NCBI RefSeq assembly: GCF_030698145.1
Contig: NZ_JAUYNW010000135.1
Coordinates: 1-35,069, forward strand
Direction of reading: 5' to 3'
Source: Phenylobacterium sp.
GTDB lineage: Bacteria > Pseudomonadota > Alphaproteobacteria > Caulobacterales > Caulobacteraceae
Length of the DNA stretch: 35,069 bases
Of this stretch, positions 8,320-17,375 are shown piece after piece; position 1 is the first letter of the stretch, and each line of letters begins with the position of its first letter. The translations under genes and the position numbers were made by a program. The notes below the pieces were generated by a model. The model was not told the DNA's origin. It ran no database searches and worked only from the letters and a program-made list of their open reading frames with translations.

Positions 8320-8963
8320 TGACCTTGCGCCTGCACCATGCCCCGCTCGCCTGCTCGCTCGCCAGCCGCCTCGCCCTCCTTGAGGCTGGGCTGGAGCACG
8401 AGATCGCCTTCGTCCACACCACCCGGGGCGAACACCTGACGCAGGCCTATGGCCGGATCAACCCGCGCCGTAAGGTGCCGGCTCTGGAGACCGCGCAGGG
8501 CGTGATCACCGAGTCCACCGCCATCCTGCCCTACATCGCAGACCAGGCCCCGGAGCGCGCGCTGCTGCCGCCCCCCGGCGGCTATGAGCGCGCGATCGCC
8601 CAGTCCTGGCTAAGCTTCATCTCCAGCAGCGTCCACACCGCCTTCAGCGGGGTCATGGGGGCGGAACGCTTCGCCACCGATCCCGCCGGGGTGGAGGCCG
8701 TCCGCGCCGGCCACTTGGGCCTGCTCGCCGGGGCGCTCGGCGTGCTCGACGCCCACCTGGCCGATCGGGAGTTCATGCTGGACGCCTTCAGCGTCTGCGA
8801 TCTCTACCTGCTGGTGTTCCTGATCTGGCGGGCCGGCCCGGCCACGGCGGGGCGGCTGCCGACCCTTCCCAACCTCGATGCTTTCCAGCAAAGAATGCTC
8901 GCCCGCCCTGGGCTGATGGCCGTGCTGGGCGAGGAAATGAAGCTGCGAGCGGAGGCCGTGTGA
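8319..8963 (+). CDS. Glutathione S-transferase family protein
   Basis: 214-aa cytosolic GST. The N-terminal thioredoxin-like domain (about 1-80) carries LHHAPLACSLASRLALLEAG, the cis-proline block RRKVPAL and the glutathione-binding ESTAILPYIAD. The helical C-terminal domain follows. The start overlaps the hydroxylase stop by one base (TGATG), so translation is coupled. GSTs in aromatic operons can isomerise ring-cleavage products (maleylpyruvate or maleylacetoacetate isomerase), cleave ether bonds or detoxify. An isomerase is unexpected after an extradiol cleavage, so its role is open. Confidence 0.88.
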   Translation: MTLRLHHAPLACSLASRLALLEAGLEHEIAFVHTTRGEHLTQAYGRINPRRKVPALETAQGVITESTAILPYIADQAPERALLPPPGGYERAIAQSWLSFISSSVHTAFSGVMGAERFATDPAGVEAVRAGHLGLLAGALGVLDAHLADREFMLDAFSVCDLYLLVFLIWRAGPATAGRLPTLPNLDAFQQRMLARPGLMAVLGEEMKLRAEAV

Positions 8964-8976
8964 ATCCGGTAGGTCA

Positions 8977-9630
8977 GTGCCAGTAGCCAACCCCTCCACC
9001 GGCCGCGCCGGTCGCACCCGCGAGGCGCTGATCGGCGCCGGCCGCAGGCTGTTTTCCGAGCGCCCGGCGGACGCCGTCTCCATCGACGACATCGTCCAGG
9101 CCGCCGATGTCGCCAAGGGCAGCTTCTACAACCATTTCCCCGACCGCGAGGCCTTGGTCCGCGCGGTGACCAGCGAGATCCGCGCCGGCGTCGAACTGGC
9201 GGTTCGCGCCGCCAACGAGGGCGTCGAAGACCCCGCCCGGCGCGCGGCCCGCGCGGTCTGCGTCTATCTGCGCTATGGGGTCGACGAGCCCGAACGCGCC
9301 AGGGTGATGGTCCGCGTCCACGACGGCCACACCACCACCTCTGCGCCGTTGAACCGCCACCTTGTGGAGGACGTCACCCAGGGCCTGGCCTCCGGCCGCT
9401 TCGCCATCGCGACCATGGAGTCGGGCGTGCTCTTCATCCTCGGCGTCTCGCAGATGTCGCTGATCCGGGTGGTGCGCGAACCGTCCCTGGCGGTCGCCGT
9501 GCCCCTGGCGCAGCAGATGTGCGCCCTATTGCTGCGAGGCCTGGGCGTGCCCTTCGCGGAGGCCGACGCTATCGCCGCCCAGACCGCCGACGAGATCGTC
9601 CGATCCGGCGCCTTCGCCGGTGCCGCTTAG
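8977..9630 (+). CDS. TetR-family transcriptional regulator, last gene of catabolic operon
   Basis: 217-aa TetR protein. The helix-turn-helix is in about residues 10-57, with AGRRLFSERPADAVSIDDIVQAADVAKGSFYNHFPDREALV showing the classic GSFYNHF recognition helix. The start is GTG 8977 with TAGG just upstream, 14 bases after the GST stop, so it belongs to the same operon. Being the operon's last gene, it is the best candidate for binding the two TGACCA...TGGTCA-like sites at 4890 and 4985 (inference). The last four bases overlap the end of the convergent penicillin-binding protein gene. Confidence 0.87.
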   Translation: MPVANPSTGRAGRTREALIGAGRRLFSERPADAVSIDDIVQAADVAKGSFYNHFPDREALVRAVTSEIRAGVELAVRAANEGVEDPARRAARAVCVYLRYGVDEPERARVMVRVHDGHTTTSAPLNRHLVEDVTQGLASGRFAIATMESGVLFILGVSQMSLIRVVREPSLAVAVPLAQQMCALLLRGLGVPFAEADAIAAQTADEIVRSGAFAGAA

Positions 9631-11471
9631 CGGTCGCCGAAGGGCGGATCCTGCACGGGCTCTTGCGGGTCCTGGACCGGCGCGTCGGGCGCTGGGATCA
9701 GGGCGTCGATGGGATCGGCGACCGGCGGCGCGATCGGCGCGGCCGGCGCCGGGCCGACGGGGATCGCCTGTTTCGGGACCCGCTTCAGCGCCACGCTCAT
9801 GAAGCCCCGCCAGAGCTCGGCCGGGGGTCCGCCCCCGGTGACCCGGCCCATGGGCGCGCCGTCGTCGCGGCCCATCCAGACCACCGTGGTGAAACCGCCC
9901 GTATAGCCGGCGAACCAGGCGTCCTTGTAGTCGGACGTGGTGCCGGTCTTGCCCGCCAGGTCATAGCCCGGGATCGCCGCGCGGGTTCCGGTGCCCGAGG
10001 TGATCACCGTGCGCAGCATCAGGTTCAGGTCGCTGAGCGGCGGATTGGCCACCGCGGGCTGCTGGGGCACGGCCTTGCGCTGGTAGAGCACCGTCCCGCC
10101 GGTCGTGCGTATGCGTTCGATGCCATAGGCCGAGACGCGGTTGCCGCCGTTGGAGAAGGTCGCATAGGCCTGGGCCATCTCCAGCGGCGAGACGAGCGTC
10201 GTGCCGAGCGCCATGGCCGGATCGGTGTTGATCGCCGAGACGATGCCGGCCCGGTGCGCCGCCGCCGCCACGTTGGGCCGGCCCACCTCGTCGGCCAGCC
10301 GCGCGGCCACGGTGTTGACCGACTGGGCCAGCGCCACCTGCAGGGTGATCGGACCCAGATAGGTCTCGCTGTAGTTCTGCGGCGACCAGGTCCCGATGGT
10401 CAGCGGCTCGTCCACCACCGCCATGTCCGGGGTCCGTCCGGCCTCCAGGACGGCCAGATAAACGAATGGCTTCCAGGCCGATCCGGCCTGGCGCCTGGCG
10501 GTGACCGCGCGGTTGAAGGGACCCTTGGCGTAATCGCCGCCGCCGATCATGGCGCGCACGCGGCCCTGGCCGTCCACCGCCACCAGGGCGGCCTGGGCGA
10601 CCTGCAGGCTCTTGTGGCGCGCCAGCACCGCGCTCGTGTTCTGGGCCGCCGCGCTCTCCAGGCCGAGGTCCAGGGTGGTCTCGACCACCACGTCCTGCTT
10701 CGGCTGGCCGACCAGCTGGCGGCGCTGGCCGTCCAGCCAGTCGACGAAATACTGGGCCGGAGCTGTCGGCGCGGCCTGGGCGACCTTGAGCGGGCGGGCC
10801 TGCGCCTTGGCGCGGTCGGCCTGGGTGATGGCGCCGGTATCGACCATGGCGTTCAGCACCAGGGCCGCGCGCTGAGCGGCCCGCTGCGGCTGCTCCACCG
10901 GATTGTAGTTGGTCGGCGACTTCAGCACCCCCGCCAGGGTCGCGGCCTCCTGGATGGTCAGGCGCGCGGCGGGCTTGTTGAAATAGCGCTGCGAGGCCGC
11001 CTCCAGGCCGTAGGCGCCCGAGCCGAAATAGACCCGGCTGAGATAGAGGGCGAGCAGTTGCTTCTTGCTGTAGGTGCGCTCGAGCTGGACCGCGTACAGC
11101 AACTCCATGGCCTTGCGCTCGACTGTGCGGTCCGAGGTCAGGAACAGGTTGCGGGCCAGTTGCTGGGTGATGGTCGAGGCGCCCTGGGTGGCGCGGCCTT
11201 CGCTGACCCCGGCGACAATGGCGCGGCCGATGCCGACCGGATCGAAGCCGGTGTGCTCGTAGAACCGGCGATCCTCGATGGCGATGAAGGCGGCCGGCAC
11301 GTAGGACGGCAACTTGGCCAGGTCGACGGGCGGGGCGTAGCGGCCGCCCCGCACCCCCAGGACCGCGCCGGACCGGTCCACATAGGTCACCTGCGGGTCG
11401 CGCCGGATCTCGGGCAGGCGCGGCAGTTCGGGGCCGGCGAGCAGGGACAGGACGGCGGCGAAGGCGATCAC
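9627..11471 (-). CDS. Class A penicillin-binding protein (PBP1A-type transglycosylase/transpeptidase)
   Basis: Bifunctional peptidoglycan synthase of 614 aa, anchored in the inner membrane with the enzyme domains in the periplasm. A short N-terminal hydrophobic stretch (IAFAAVLSLLAG) is followed by the GT51 glycosyltransferase domain with catalytic E66 in AIEDRRFYEHTGFD, then ASTITQQLARN (98-108), RKAMELLYAVQLE and LYLSRVYFGSGAYGLEAAS. The transpeptidase has S331-A-W-K334, S384-V-N386 and K508-T-G510. The C-terminus is a short Pro/Ala/Asp-rich tail. Start GTG 11471 is the only usable start before an in-frame TAG about 70 bases upstream, and the resulting membrane anchor is minimal. A GC-only hairpin (11484-11513) lies directly upstream. 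At about 614 aa it is shorter than classic PBP1A (near 800 aa). Confidence 0.93.
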   Translation of the reverse strand: MIAFAAVLSLLAGPELPRLPEIRRDPQVTYVDRSGAVLGVRGGRYAPPVDLAKLPSYVPAAFIAIEDRRFYEHTGFDPVGIGRAIVAGVSEGRATQGASTITQQLARNLFLTSDRTVERKAMELLYAVQLERTYSKKQLLALYLSRVYFGSGAYGLEAASQRYFNKPAARLTIQEAATLAGVLKSPTNYNPVEQPQRAAQRAALVLNAMVDTGAITQADRAKAQARPLKVAQAAPTAPAQYFVDWLDGQRRQLVGQPKQDVVVETTLDLGLESAAAQNTSAVLARHKSLQVAQAALVAVDGQGRVRAMIGGGDYAKGPFNRAVTARRQAGSAWKPFVYLAVLEAGRTPDMAVVDEPLTIGTWSPQNYSETYLGPITLQVALAQSVNTVAARLADEVGRPNVAAAAHRAGIVSAINTDPAMALGTTLVSPLEMAQAYATFSNGGNRVSAYGIERIRTTGGTVLYQRKAVPQQPAVANPPLSDLNLMLRTVITSGTGTRAAIPGYDLAGKTGTTSDYKDAWFAGYTGGFTTVVWMGRDDGAPMGRVTGGGPPAELWRGFMSVALKRVPKQAIPVGPAPAAPIAPPVADPIDALIPAPDAPVQDPQEPVQDPPFGDR

Positions 11472-11826
11472 CAGGCAAGCTCCAGGGGGGCGGGCGCGGG
11501 CGCCCGCCCCCCTTCTGTCGCCTGGAGCGGCCTCGGCCTACATAATTCGCGGTAATCTGGCCTCGAAACGGGCGCTTGCGACCCGAAGCCGCCCGTTCCC
11601 GACGCCGAAGCGGCTCGAACCCGTCGTCTCGGCGCGCAAAGCATTCGCGCGGCCGCCGGTGAGTATCGCCCCTCGCGGGAAGTTCAGACGATAAAAAACT
11701 ACCATCAGGAGTGCGAATAACTCACACATTCATTCATATTCAGAGTATTGTTCGCCTGTCCGCTAGCCCCCACTAGCTCTGATCTTGTGAACGCCGCCGC
11801 GACGCGTCGGTATATTGGGGCTCCGG
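11472..11826. other. Intergenic region between divergent PBP and copper-module genes
   Basis: This stretch of 355 bases holds no supportable gene. Its left end carries the GC-only hairpin at 11484-11513. The part at about 11687-11765 is clearly more AT-rich, with short ATTCA/CATTC repeats (CATTCATTCATATTC) and is where promoters for DUF2946 would be expected. No convincing -35/-10 pair or known metal-regulator box could be assigned. Confidence 0.55.
11484..11513 (-). promoter_or_regulatory. GC-only hairpin in the 5' leader of the penicillin-binding protein gene
   Basis: AGGGGGGCGGGCG (11484-11496), four-base loop, CGCCCGCCCCCCT (11501-11513) form a perfect 13-bp inverted repeat. It ends about 13 bases before the GTG start on the minus strand, where a ribosome-binding site should be. 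It could reduce translation, or on the plus strand act as a terminator-like stem with a poor TTCT tail. Sequence is certain; function is inferred. Confidence 0.6.
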
Positions 11827-12261
11827 ATGACCGGGCGATGGGCTGTTGATGACAGGTGGGTTCGCGGCGTCGCCCTGACGTTCGCGCTGCTCGCCCTTAT
11901 CTTCAAGATCGCCGTGCCGCCCGGCTTCATGGTCGGGGCGCGCGGCGCGCCGCTGCTGATGTTCTGCGAGGCGCAGGCGCCGCTGCTGGTCGCCATGGCC
12001 AAGTCCGCGGCCGCCGCCTCCGGCGCGCATCACCACCATCACATGGGCGGCGGGGCTATGACGCCCGAACCCGCCAAGCATACCCCGGGCGATTGCCCCT
12101 TCGCCGGCCACGCCACCTCGGCGGCCGCCACGGCCGTCATCGCCTTCGTCCCCGTGATCTTCGCCGCCTATGCCGCCGACCTGCCCAGGCTGTGGCGCGG
12201 CGTCGCCGTCGGCGCCGGCCTCTGCGCCCCGCCCATGCCGGCGCGAGGCCCACCTCTCTGA
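11827..12261 (+). CDS. DUF2946-like His-rich membrane protein, copper-module associated
   Basis: 144-aa protein with a hydrophobic N-terminal segment (about 14-31), a loop containing C47, a run of five histidines H68-H72 followed by M73, and G-D-C90-P-F-A-G-H, then a second hydrophobic segment (about 98-117). The C...HHHHHM...DCPF pattern fits DUF2946, small proteins often encoded beside copper transport genes and TonB receptors. It starts at ATG 11827 and precedes the TonB receptor by 126 bases. A role in binding or handing over copper in the periplasm or inner membrane is inference from the ligands and neighbours. The family has no established biochemical function that I can assert. Confidence 0.78.
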   Translation: MTGRWAVDDRWVRGVALTFALLALIFKIAVPPGFMVGARGAPLLMFCEAQAPLLVAMAKSAAAASGAHHHHHMGGGAMTPEPAKHTPGDCPFAGHATSAAATAVIAFVPVIFAAYAADLPRLWRGVAVGAGLCAPPMPARGPPL

Positions 12262-12387
12262 TCTGACCGTCCGCGCCCCCACGCGGTCCGAGAACGGCCA
12301 GCCACGTCAGCCTCACCGCTCGGCGTGTGCGCCGCCGCCTTCAGATCAGCCGCCGGCGCCAGCGCCGCGGATCGAGGACCCAGTACC

Positions 12388-14448
12388 ATGAAGACCCTTT
12401 ACCTGACCTTCGCCGCGGCGGCCGCGCTCGGCGCGCCCGCAGCCGCCCAGGCCGCGGAAGCCGAGCCCGATCCCTATACCGTCGACAGCGTCATCGTGAC
12501 CGCCAACCCCAATCCGGAGGACCCGCCGGTGGTCGCCGAGGCGCGCGCCCGGCTCGCAGAGACCCCCGGCTCGGTGGCCGTGGTCTCCGCCGAGTCCTAC
12601 AGCGCCCGGTTCACCCCGAACCTGGCCGAGATCCTGCGCGACGTCCCCGGCGTCTATGCGGAAAAGAAGTGGGGCGGCGACCTGCGCCTCTCGATCCGGG
12701 GATCCGGAATCGGCAATTCCAGTCACAATCGCGGCACGCTGCTGGCCCAGGACGGCGTGCCGTGGAACGAAGCCGACGGCTCGGGCGACTTCCAGCTCAT
12801 CGACCCGATGATCGCTCGCTATACCGAGGTCTATAAGGGCGGCAACGCCCTGCGCTTCGGTGGCTCGCTGCTGGGCGGGGCGGTCAACCTCATCACCCCG
12901 AATGGCCGCAACAACGGCGCGGAGACCATGGTCCGCCTGGACGGCGGCTCCTACGGCAACCTCCGCGCCCACGCCGAGGCGGCCCGCGTCTGGGGCGACT
13001 GGGACGGCTTCGTCGCCGCCACCGGCGCCAAGCAGGACGGCTTCCGACAGAACTCCGAGGGCCAGCAGCAGTATGCGACGCTCAATGTCGGCCGAAGCTT
13101 CGGCGAGGAGAGCGATGTCCGGTTGATCATCAACTCCGGCTACGTCCACCAGGAGATCAACGGCTCGGTCAGCCTGTCCTCCGCGCTCAACACGCCCAAG
13201 CTCGCCAACCCCACCAACCTGGCTCTGAACTATCAGCGCGACATGGCGACGGTGCGGGTGGTGCTGCAGACCCACGCCCGGATATCGCCTTCCACCACGC
13301 TCGACGGTGGCGTCTTCGGCATCTGGAAGGACCTCGACCACCCGATCTTCGCGGTGGTCAACAACCAGAGCCGCAACTGGGGCGCCTTCCTGCGGTTCAA
13401 CTGGGAGGGCGCGCTGGCCGGCAAGCGCGCCGACGCCTTCTACGGGGTCTACGCCCGCACCGGCGACGTCGACGCGCGCCAGTTCGTCAATGTCCGGGGC
13501 TCCCGCGGCGCTCTGATCGCGCGCGCCAAGCAGAACGCCGAGGCGCTCGACGTCTTCGCCGAAGGCCGCCTGTTCGTCACCGACCAACTGGCCGTGGTGG
13601 CCGGTGGGACCTGGGGGCGGGCGGCGCGCAACTACACCGGCTATCAGAACCCGGGCGGCGCCTCGGCCACGCCCTTTCCCATCGACGCCGACTACGACTG
13701 GTTTTCGCCGCGCATCGGCTTCCTCTGGCAGGGCTCGGACGGCACGCAGGTCTATGGCAACGTCACAAGGTCGGTGGAGCCGCCCAACTTCAGCGCGCTC
13801 GCGCCCACCATCGGGGGCTTCACTCGGCTGCGGCCGCAGGAGGCCTGGACCGGCGAACTCGGCGCCCGGGGCAAGTTCGGCCCGCTGCTGTTCGACGTGG
13901 CGGTCTACCGCGCCGAACTCGACGGCGAGTTGCTGACCTTCATCGTCAATCCCGGCCTGGGCATCCCGGCGGCGACCTTCAACGCCGGCGAGACCTTCCA
14001 CCAGGGGATCGAGGCCGGGATCGACTGGGACATCGCCAAGGGCCTGCGCCTGCGCCAGACCTACACCCTCAATGACTTCCAGTTCGAAGGCGACAAGGTC
14101 TACAAGTCCAATCGCCTGCCCGTGGTGCCCGAGCACATCTATCGCGCCGAGCTGCGCTACCAGCATCCGTCGGGCTGGTTCGTCGCCCCTAGCGTCCAGT
14201 GGACGCCCAAGGACACCTGGGTCGACTACGCCAACACCATGAAGTCGCCCGCGTTCGCCCTGCTGAACATCAACGCCGGCTGGCGGCTGGAGAACGGGCT
14301 CAGCCTGTTCCTCGACGCCCGCAACCTGACGGACGAGGCCTATATCTCGAACTTCAGCGCGGTGACCGACGCCCGCGTGGCGGCGACCACGGTGTTCTTC
14401 CCCGGTGAAGGCCGCTCGGCCTTCGTAGGTCTGGCCTACAACTTCTAG
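12388..14448 (+). CDS. TonB-dependent outer-membrane receptor, copper-module associated
   Basis: 686-aa outer-membrane receptor. It has a signal peptide (residues 1-24, MKTLYLTFAAAAALGAPAAAQA), a TonB-box-like DSVIVTA near residue 32, a plug domain (PGSVAVVSAESY, LAEILRDVPGVYAEKKWGGDLRLSIRGSG, GGNALRFGGSLLGGAVNLITP) and a beta-barrel ending in the terminal aromatic of FVGLAYNF. ATG 12388 was chosen because it begins the signal peptide and follows GAGGA at 12374-12378; a longer in-frame extension has neither. It lies between DUF2946 and cusCBAF, suggesting a metal or metallophore ligand, perhaps copper. No OprC-type CxxxM motif is apparent, so the ligand is unproven. Confidence 0.88.
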   Translation: MKTLYLTFAAAAALGAPAAAQAAEAEPDPYTVDSVIVTANPNPEDPPVVAEARARLAETPGSVAVVSAESYSARFTPNLAEILRDVPGVYAEKKWGGDLRLSIRGSGIGNSSHNRGTLLAQDGVPWNEADGSGDFQLIDPMIARYTEVYKGGNALRFGGSLLGGAVNLITPNGRNNGAETMVRLDGGSYGNLRAHAEAARVWGDWDGFVAATGAKQDGFRQNSEGQQQYATLNVGRSFGEESDVRLIINSGYVHQEINGSVSLSSALNTPKLANPTNLALNYQRDMATVRVVLQTHARISPSTTLDGGVFGIWKDLDHPIFAVVNNQSRNWGAFLRFNWEGALAGKRADAFYGVYARTGDVDARQFVNVRGSRGALIARAKQNAEALDVFAEGRLFVTDQLAVVAGGTWGRAARNYTGYQNPGGASATPFPIDADYDWFSPRIGFLWQGSDGTQVYGNVTRSVEPPNFSALAPTIGGFTRLRPQEAWTGELGARGKFGPLLFDVAVYRAELDGELLTFIVNPGLGIPAATFNAGETFHQGIEAGIDWDIAKGLRLRQTYTLNDFQFEGDKVYKSNRLPVVPEHIYRAELRYQHPSGWFVAPSVQWTPKDTWVDYANTMKSPAFALLNINAGWRLENGLSLFLDARNLTDEAYISNFSAVTDARVAATTVFFPGEGRSAFVGLAYNF

Positions 14449-14643
14449 AGTCTCGCGAAGCGCCGGCATCGAAGTATCGCAGCGCCCGGAAAATCGGCGC
14501 TCAACAGGTCCTAACCTCGGATAACATAGTTGGATGACGTCAAGCGCCGCCGACAGTACCATCCCGATCTTCACGGGGGATGGCGTATGGATCGGAAACT
14601 CAAACCTGGCGCGCTCGCGCCCTGTCCGAGCCGATAGCCGCAC

Positions 14644-15912
14644 GTGCGTATCGTGTACGAACCCCTGGCTTCCCTGAACCGCCGGCGCCTGGCGCTAGGC
14701 GTGCTGGCGGTGATCGCATTGGCCGCGCCCGCGGGGGCCGAGCCCATGACCTTCGCCACCGCCCTGGCGCGCGCCTCCGAGAACGCGCCCAGCCTGCAAG
14801 GCGCGGCGCTGCAGGTCGAGGCGGCCCGCGCCTCGGCGCGCGCCGCCGGCGCCCTGCCCGATCCGCAGGTCAAGCTGGGGGTCGAGAACTATCCCATCTC
14901 GGGCCCGAATTCGGGCCGGTTCGGCGACGACGAGATGACCATGGCCACCATCGGCGTGATGCAGGAAGTGCCCAATCGCGGACGCCGCGAGGGCGAGGCC
15001 GGTCTGGCCCAGGCGCAGATCGAGGCCGCTGAGGCCCAGGGCCGGGTCGAGCGCCGCGACGTGCGCCTCGCCGCCGCCCTGGCCTGGATCGACCTCTATT
15101 ATTCAGAACGCCGGCTGGCCGCCCTGGACAAGATCTCCGCCACCCTCGAACCCCTGTGGGAGGCCGCCCCAGCCGGGGTCGCCTCCGGCGCCAGCCGGCC
15201 GTCGGCGGGCCTCGCGCCGATCCGGATGCGGGCCGACTTCGACGATCAGCGCAGCGAACTGAAGGCCGCCGTCGGCAAGGCCCAGGCCGAGCTCGCCCGA
15301 TGGACAGGCGATCCCGCGGCCGGGATCAATGGCGAGCCGCCGGTCCTGACCGTCGAGCCGGCCTTGCTGCGCGCGGGCCTCGAGCAGCAGCCGACCCTGC
15401 ACGCCTTCGGGGCCGCCGAGCGCCGGGCGCGGGCCGAGCTGGCTCTGGCCCGGGCGGGCAAGCGTCCGGACTGGGCCTTTGAGCTGGCCTATGGCCGGCG
15501 CGATCCGATGTTCGGCGACATGGTGTCGGCGGGCGTGACCATGAGCCTGCCGGTCTTCTCGCAGAACCGCCAGGACCCGGTGATCGCCGCCCGGACCAGC
15601 GACGCGGCCCGGGTCGCCGTCGAGCGCGAGACCATGCGGCGCAGCCTGGCCGCCGGGCTGGAGGCCGATCTCGCCGACTACGCCATGCGCCGTGACCAGT
15701 GGATGCGGACCCGCGACGTGGTGCTGCCGGCGGCGATCAAGGAGTCGGACCTGGAGACCGCCAGCTACGGCGCCGGCCGGGTGGACCTGGCGGGCCTGCT
15801 CGACGCCTTCACCCAGCTCGCCGAGGCGCGGCTGACCCTGCTGGAACGCGAGGCGGCCATGGCCCGCGACGCGGCGCGCATCACCTTCACCTATGGGAGC
15901 GAGACGCCATGA
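14644..15912 (+). CDS. cusC: TolC-family outer-membrane efflux protein (CusC/CzcC-like)
   Basis: Outer-membrane channel component of a tripartite RND heavy-metal efflux pump, 422 aa. Signal-like N-terminus ([20 protein letters not shown]), then the OEP repeats: [44 protein letters not shown] and a second repeat starting [34 protein letters not shown]. Long alpha-helical Ala/Glu/Arg-rich segments fit the periplasmic barrel. Start GTG 14644 is the outermost; GTG 14653 is equally possible. The gap of 195 bases after the TonB receptor could hold a separate promoter (it includes a TGACGTCA palindrome and no clear terminator). The stop overlaps the CusB start (ATGA). Symbol reflects context with cusB and cusA. 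Confidence 0.85.
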   Translation: MRIVYEPLASLNRRRLALGVLAVIALAAPAGAEPMTFATALARASENAPSLQGAALQVEAARASARAAGALPDPQVKLGVENYPISGPNSGRFGDDEMTMATIGVMQEVPNRGRREGEAGLAQAQIEAAEAQGRVERRDVRLAAALAWIDLYYSERRLAALDKISATLEPLWEAAPAGVASGASRPSAGLAPIRMRADFDDQRSELKAAVGKAQAELARWTGDPAAGINGEPPVLTVEPALLRAGLEQQPTLHAFGAAERRARAELALARAGKRPDWAFELAYGRRDPMFGDMVSAGVTMSLPVFSQNRQDPVIAARTSDAARVAVERETMRRSLAAGLEADLADYAMRRDQWMRTRDVVLPAAIKESDLETASYGAGRVDLAGLLDAFTQLAEARLTLLEREAAMARDAARITFTYGSETP

Positions 15913-17375
15913 GCGCGACGCAGTCTACGGGCGCGCGCGTCGCCATCGCCGCGGTCCTCCTCCTGGCCGGCGCAGTCGCCGGCTTCGGCGTCTCCAAGCT
16001 CGCCAAGGGGTCGGAGGCCCCGAAGGCGGCGGCCGCCGCCCAGGAGAGCAAGGTGCTCTACTGGTACGACCCGATGGTCCCGACCCAGAAGTTCGCCAAG
16101 CCGGGCAAGTCGCCGTTCATGGACATGGAGTTGGTCCCTAAATACACCGACGAAACCGACGGCGGCGGTGGGGTGCAGGTCAGTTCCGAGCGCACCCAGA
16201 ACCTGGGCGCCCGTCTGGTCAGCGTGCGGCGCGGCAGCCTGGCCGGCGAATTGACTGTGCCGGGGGTGATCGACTTCAACCAGCGCGACCTGGCCATCGT
16301 CCAGGCCCGCGCCAGCGGTTTCGTGCAGCGGGTCTATGCCCGGGCGCCGGGCGACATCGTCGCCGCTGGCGCGCCGATCGCCGACATCCTGGCGCCCGAG
16401 TGGGGCGGGGCCCAGGTCGAGTACCTGGCCGTCCGGCGCACCGGCGACGAGCGCCTGATCGCCGCCGCCCGCCAGCGGCTCACCCTGCTGGGCATGCCCG
16501 CCGGCCTGATCGCGGCGGTCGAACGCAGCGGCCGGCCCCAGACCACCGTGACCATCACCACCCCGACCGGCGGGGTGATCCGCACCTTGGGGGTTCGGTC
16601 CGGCATGAGCGTCGCCCAGGGCCAGACCCTGGCCGAGGTCAGCGGCCTCTCCAGCGTCTGGCTGAACGCCGCCATCCCCGAGGCCTTGGCCGGGCGGGTG
16701 AGGCCGGGCCAGTCGGCCGCGGTCACCCTGGCCGCCTATCCGGGCGAGACCTTCTCCGGCCGCCTCGCCGCCATCCTGCCCGAGGCCGTCGCCGACAGCC
16801 GCACCCTCACCGCCCGTGTCGAACTCGCCAACCGCGGCGGACGGCTGCGGCCGGGCATGTACGGTCAGGTGACATTCAGCGACGGCGCCTCGCCCGCCCT
16901 GCTGGCGCCCAGCGAGGCGATCATCCGCACCGGCAAGCGCACCGTGGTGATGCTGGCCGACGCCAATGGCCGGTTCCGGCCGGCCGAGGTGAAGACCGGC
17001 CGCGAGGCCGGCGGCCAGACCGAGATCCTGGCGGGCCTGAACGAGGGCGAGAAGGTGGTGGCCTCGGGCCAGTTCCTGCTCGACTCCGAGGCGAGCCTGG
17101 CCGGCGTCCAGGCCCGCCCGATGACCGCCGACAAGCCCGCCGCCAAGGCCGCGCTGCATGAGACCGCCGGGCGGATCGAGAAGCTGGCCGGGAACTCCAT
17201 CACCCTGTCGCACGAGCCGGTGCCGGCCCTGCAGTGGCCCTCCATGACCATGGCCTTCGCGCTGAGCGATCCATCGCTCGCCAAGGGCTTCAAGGTCGGT
17301 GACCGGGTGACCTTCTCCTTCGACCAGGCCTCCGGCGCGCCGACCGTGCGGCGCATGGTCAAGGCCGCGCGATGA
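15909..17375 (+). CDS. cusB: CusB-type periplasmic adaptor with N-terminal metal-binding segment and fused C-terminal CusF domain
   Basis: Membrane-fusion protein of a Cu(I)/Ag(I) RND pump, 488 aa. An N-terminal hydrophobic anchor (10-30) is followed by a heavy-metal-binding segment Y51-W-Y-D-P-M56 to F70-M-D-M-E-L-V-P (about 48-78), then the HlyD-type barrel-sandwich, alpha-hairpin and beta-barrel (about 90-410). The last 75 residues form a CusF-like domain with the signature H...W-P-S-M-T-M ([20 protein letters not shown]). CusF domains are normally separate periplasmic chaperones; here one is fused in addition to the free CusF at 20523. ATGA overlaps link it to cusC upstream and cusA downstream. 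Confidence 0.93.
   Translation: MSATQSTGARVAIAAVLLLAGAVAGFGVSKLAKGSEAPKAAAAAQESKVLYWYDPMVPTQKFAKPGKSPFMDMELVPKYTDETDGGGGVQVSSERTQNLGARLVSVRRGSLAGELTVPGVIDFNQRDLAIVQARASGFVQRVYARAPGDIVAAGAPIADILAPEWGGAQVEYLAVRRTGDERLIAAARQRLTLLGMPAGLIAAVERSGRPQTTVTITTPTGGVIRTLGVRSGMSVAQGQTLAEVSGLSSVWLNAAIPEALAGRVRPGQSAAVTLAAYPGETFSGRLAAILPEAVADSRTLTARVELANRGGRLRPGMYGQVTFSDGASPALLAPSEAIIRTGKRTVVMLADANGRFRPAEVKTGREAGGQTEILAGLNEGEKVVASGQFLLDSEASLAGVQARPMTADKPAAKAALHETAGRIEKLAGNSITLSHEPVPALQWPSMTMAFALSDPSLAKGFKVGDRVTFSFDQASGAPTVRRMVKAAR

Noticed and set aside
11485..11512. Hairpin as an intrinsic terminator of a plus-strand transcript
   Set aside because: No plus-strand gene ends nearby and the tail is TTCT, not a T tract; a leader element of the minus-strand gene fits better.
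9519..11555. Very long plus-strand open frame across the penicillin-binding protein gene
   Set aside because: It is Arg/Gly/His-rich low-information sequence opposite a gene with all GT51 and transpeptidase motifs.
12325..12387. Extended N-terminus for the TonB receptor
   Set aside because: It would bury the signal peptide; the internal ATG with GAGGA is better.
14481..14501. Terminator after the copper-module TonB receptor
   Set aside because: AGCGCC...GGCGCT is only a six-base stem with a nine-base loop and has no T tract.
12346..14643. Minus-strand open frame of over 700 codons opposite the TonB receptor
   Set aside because: No domain pattern; the sense gene has signal peptide, plug and barrel features and a proper ribosome-binding site.
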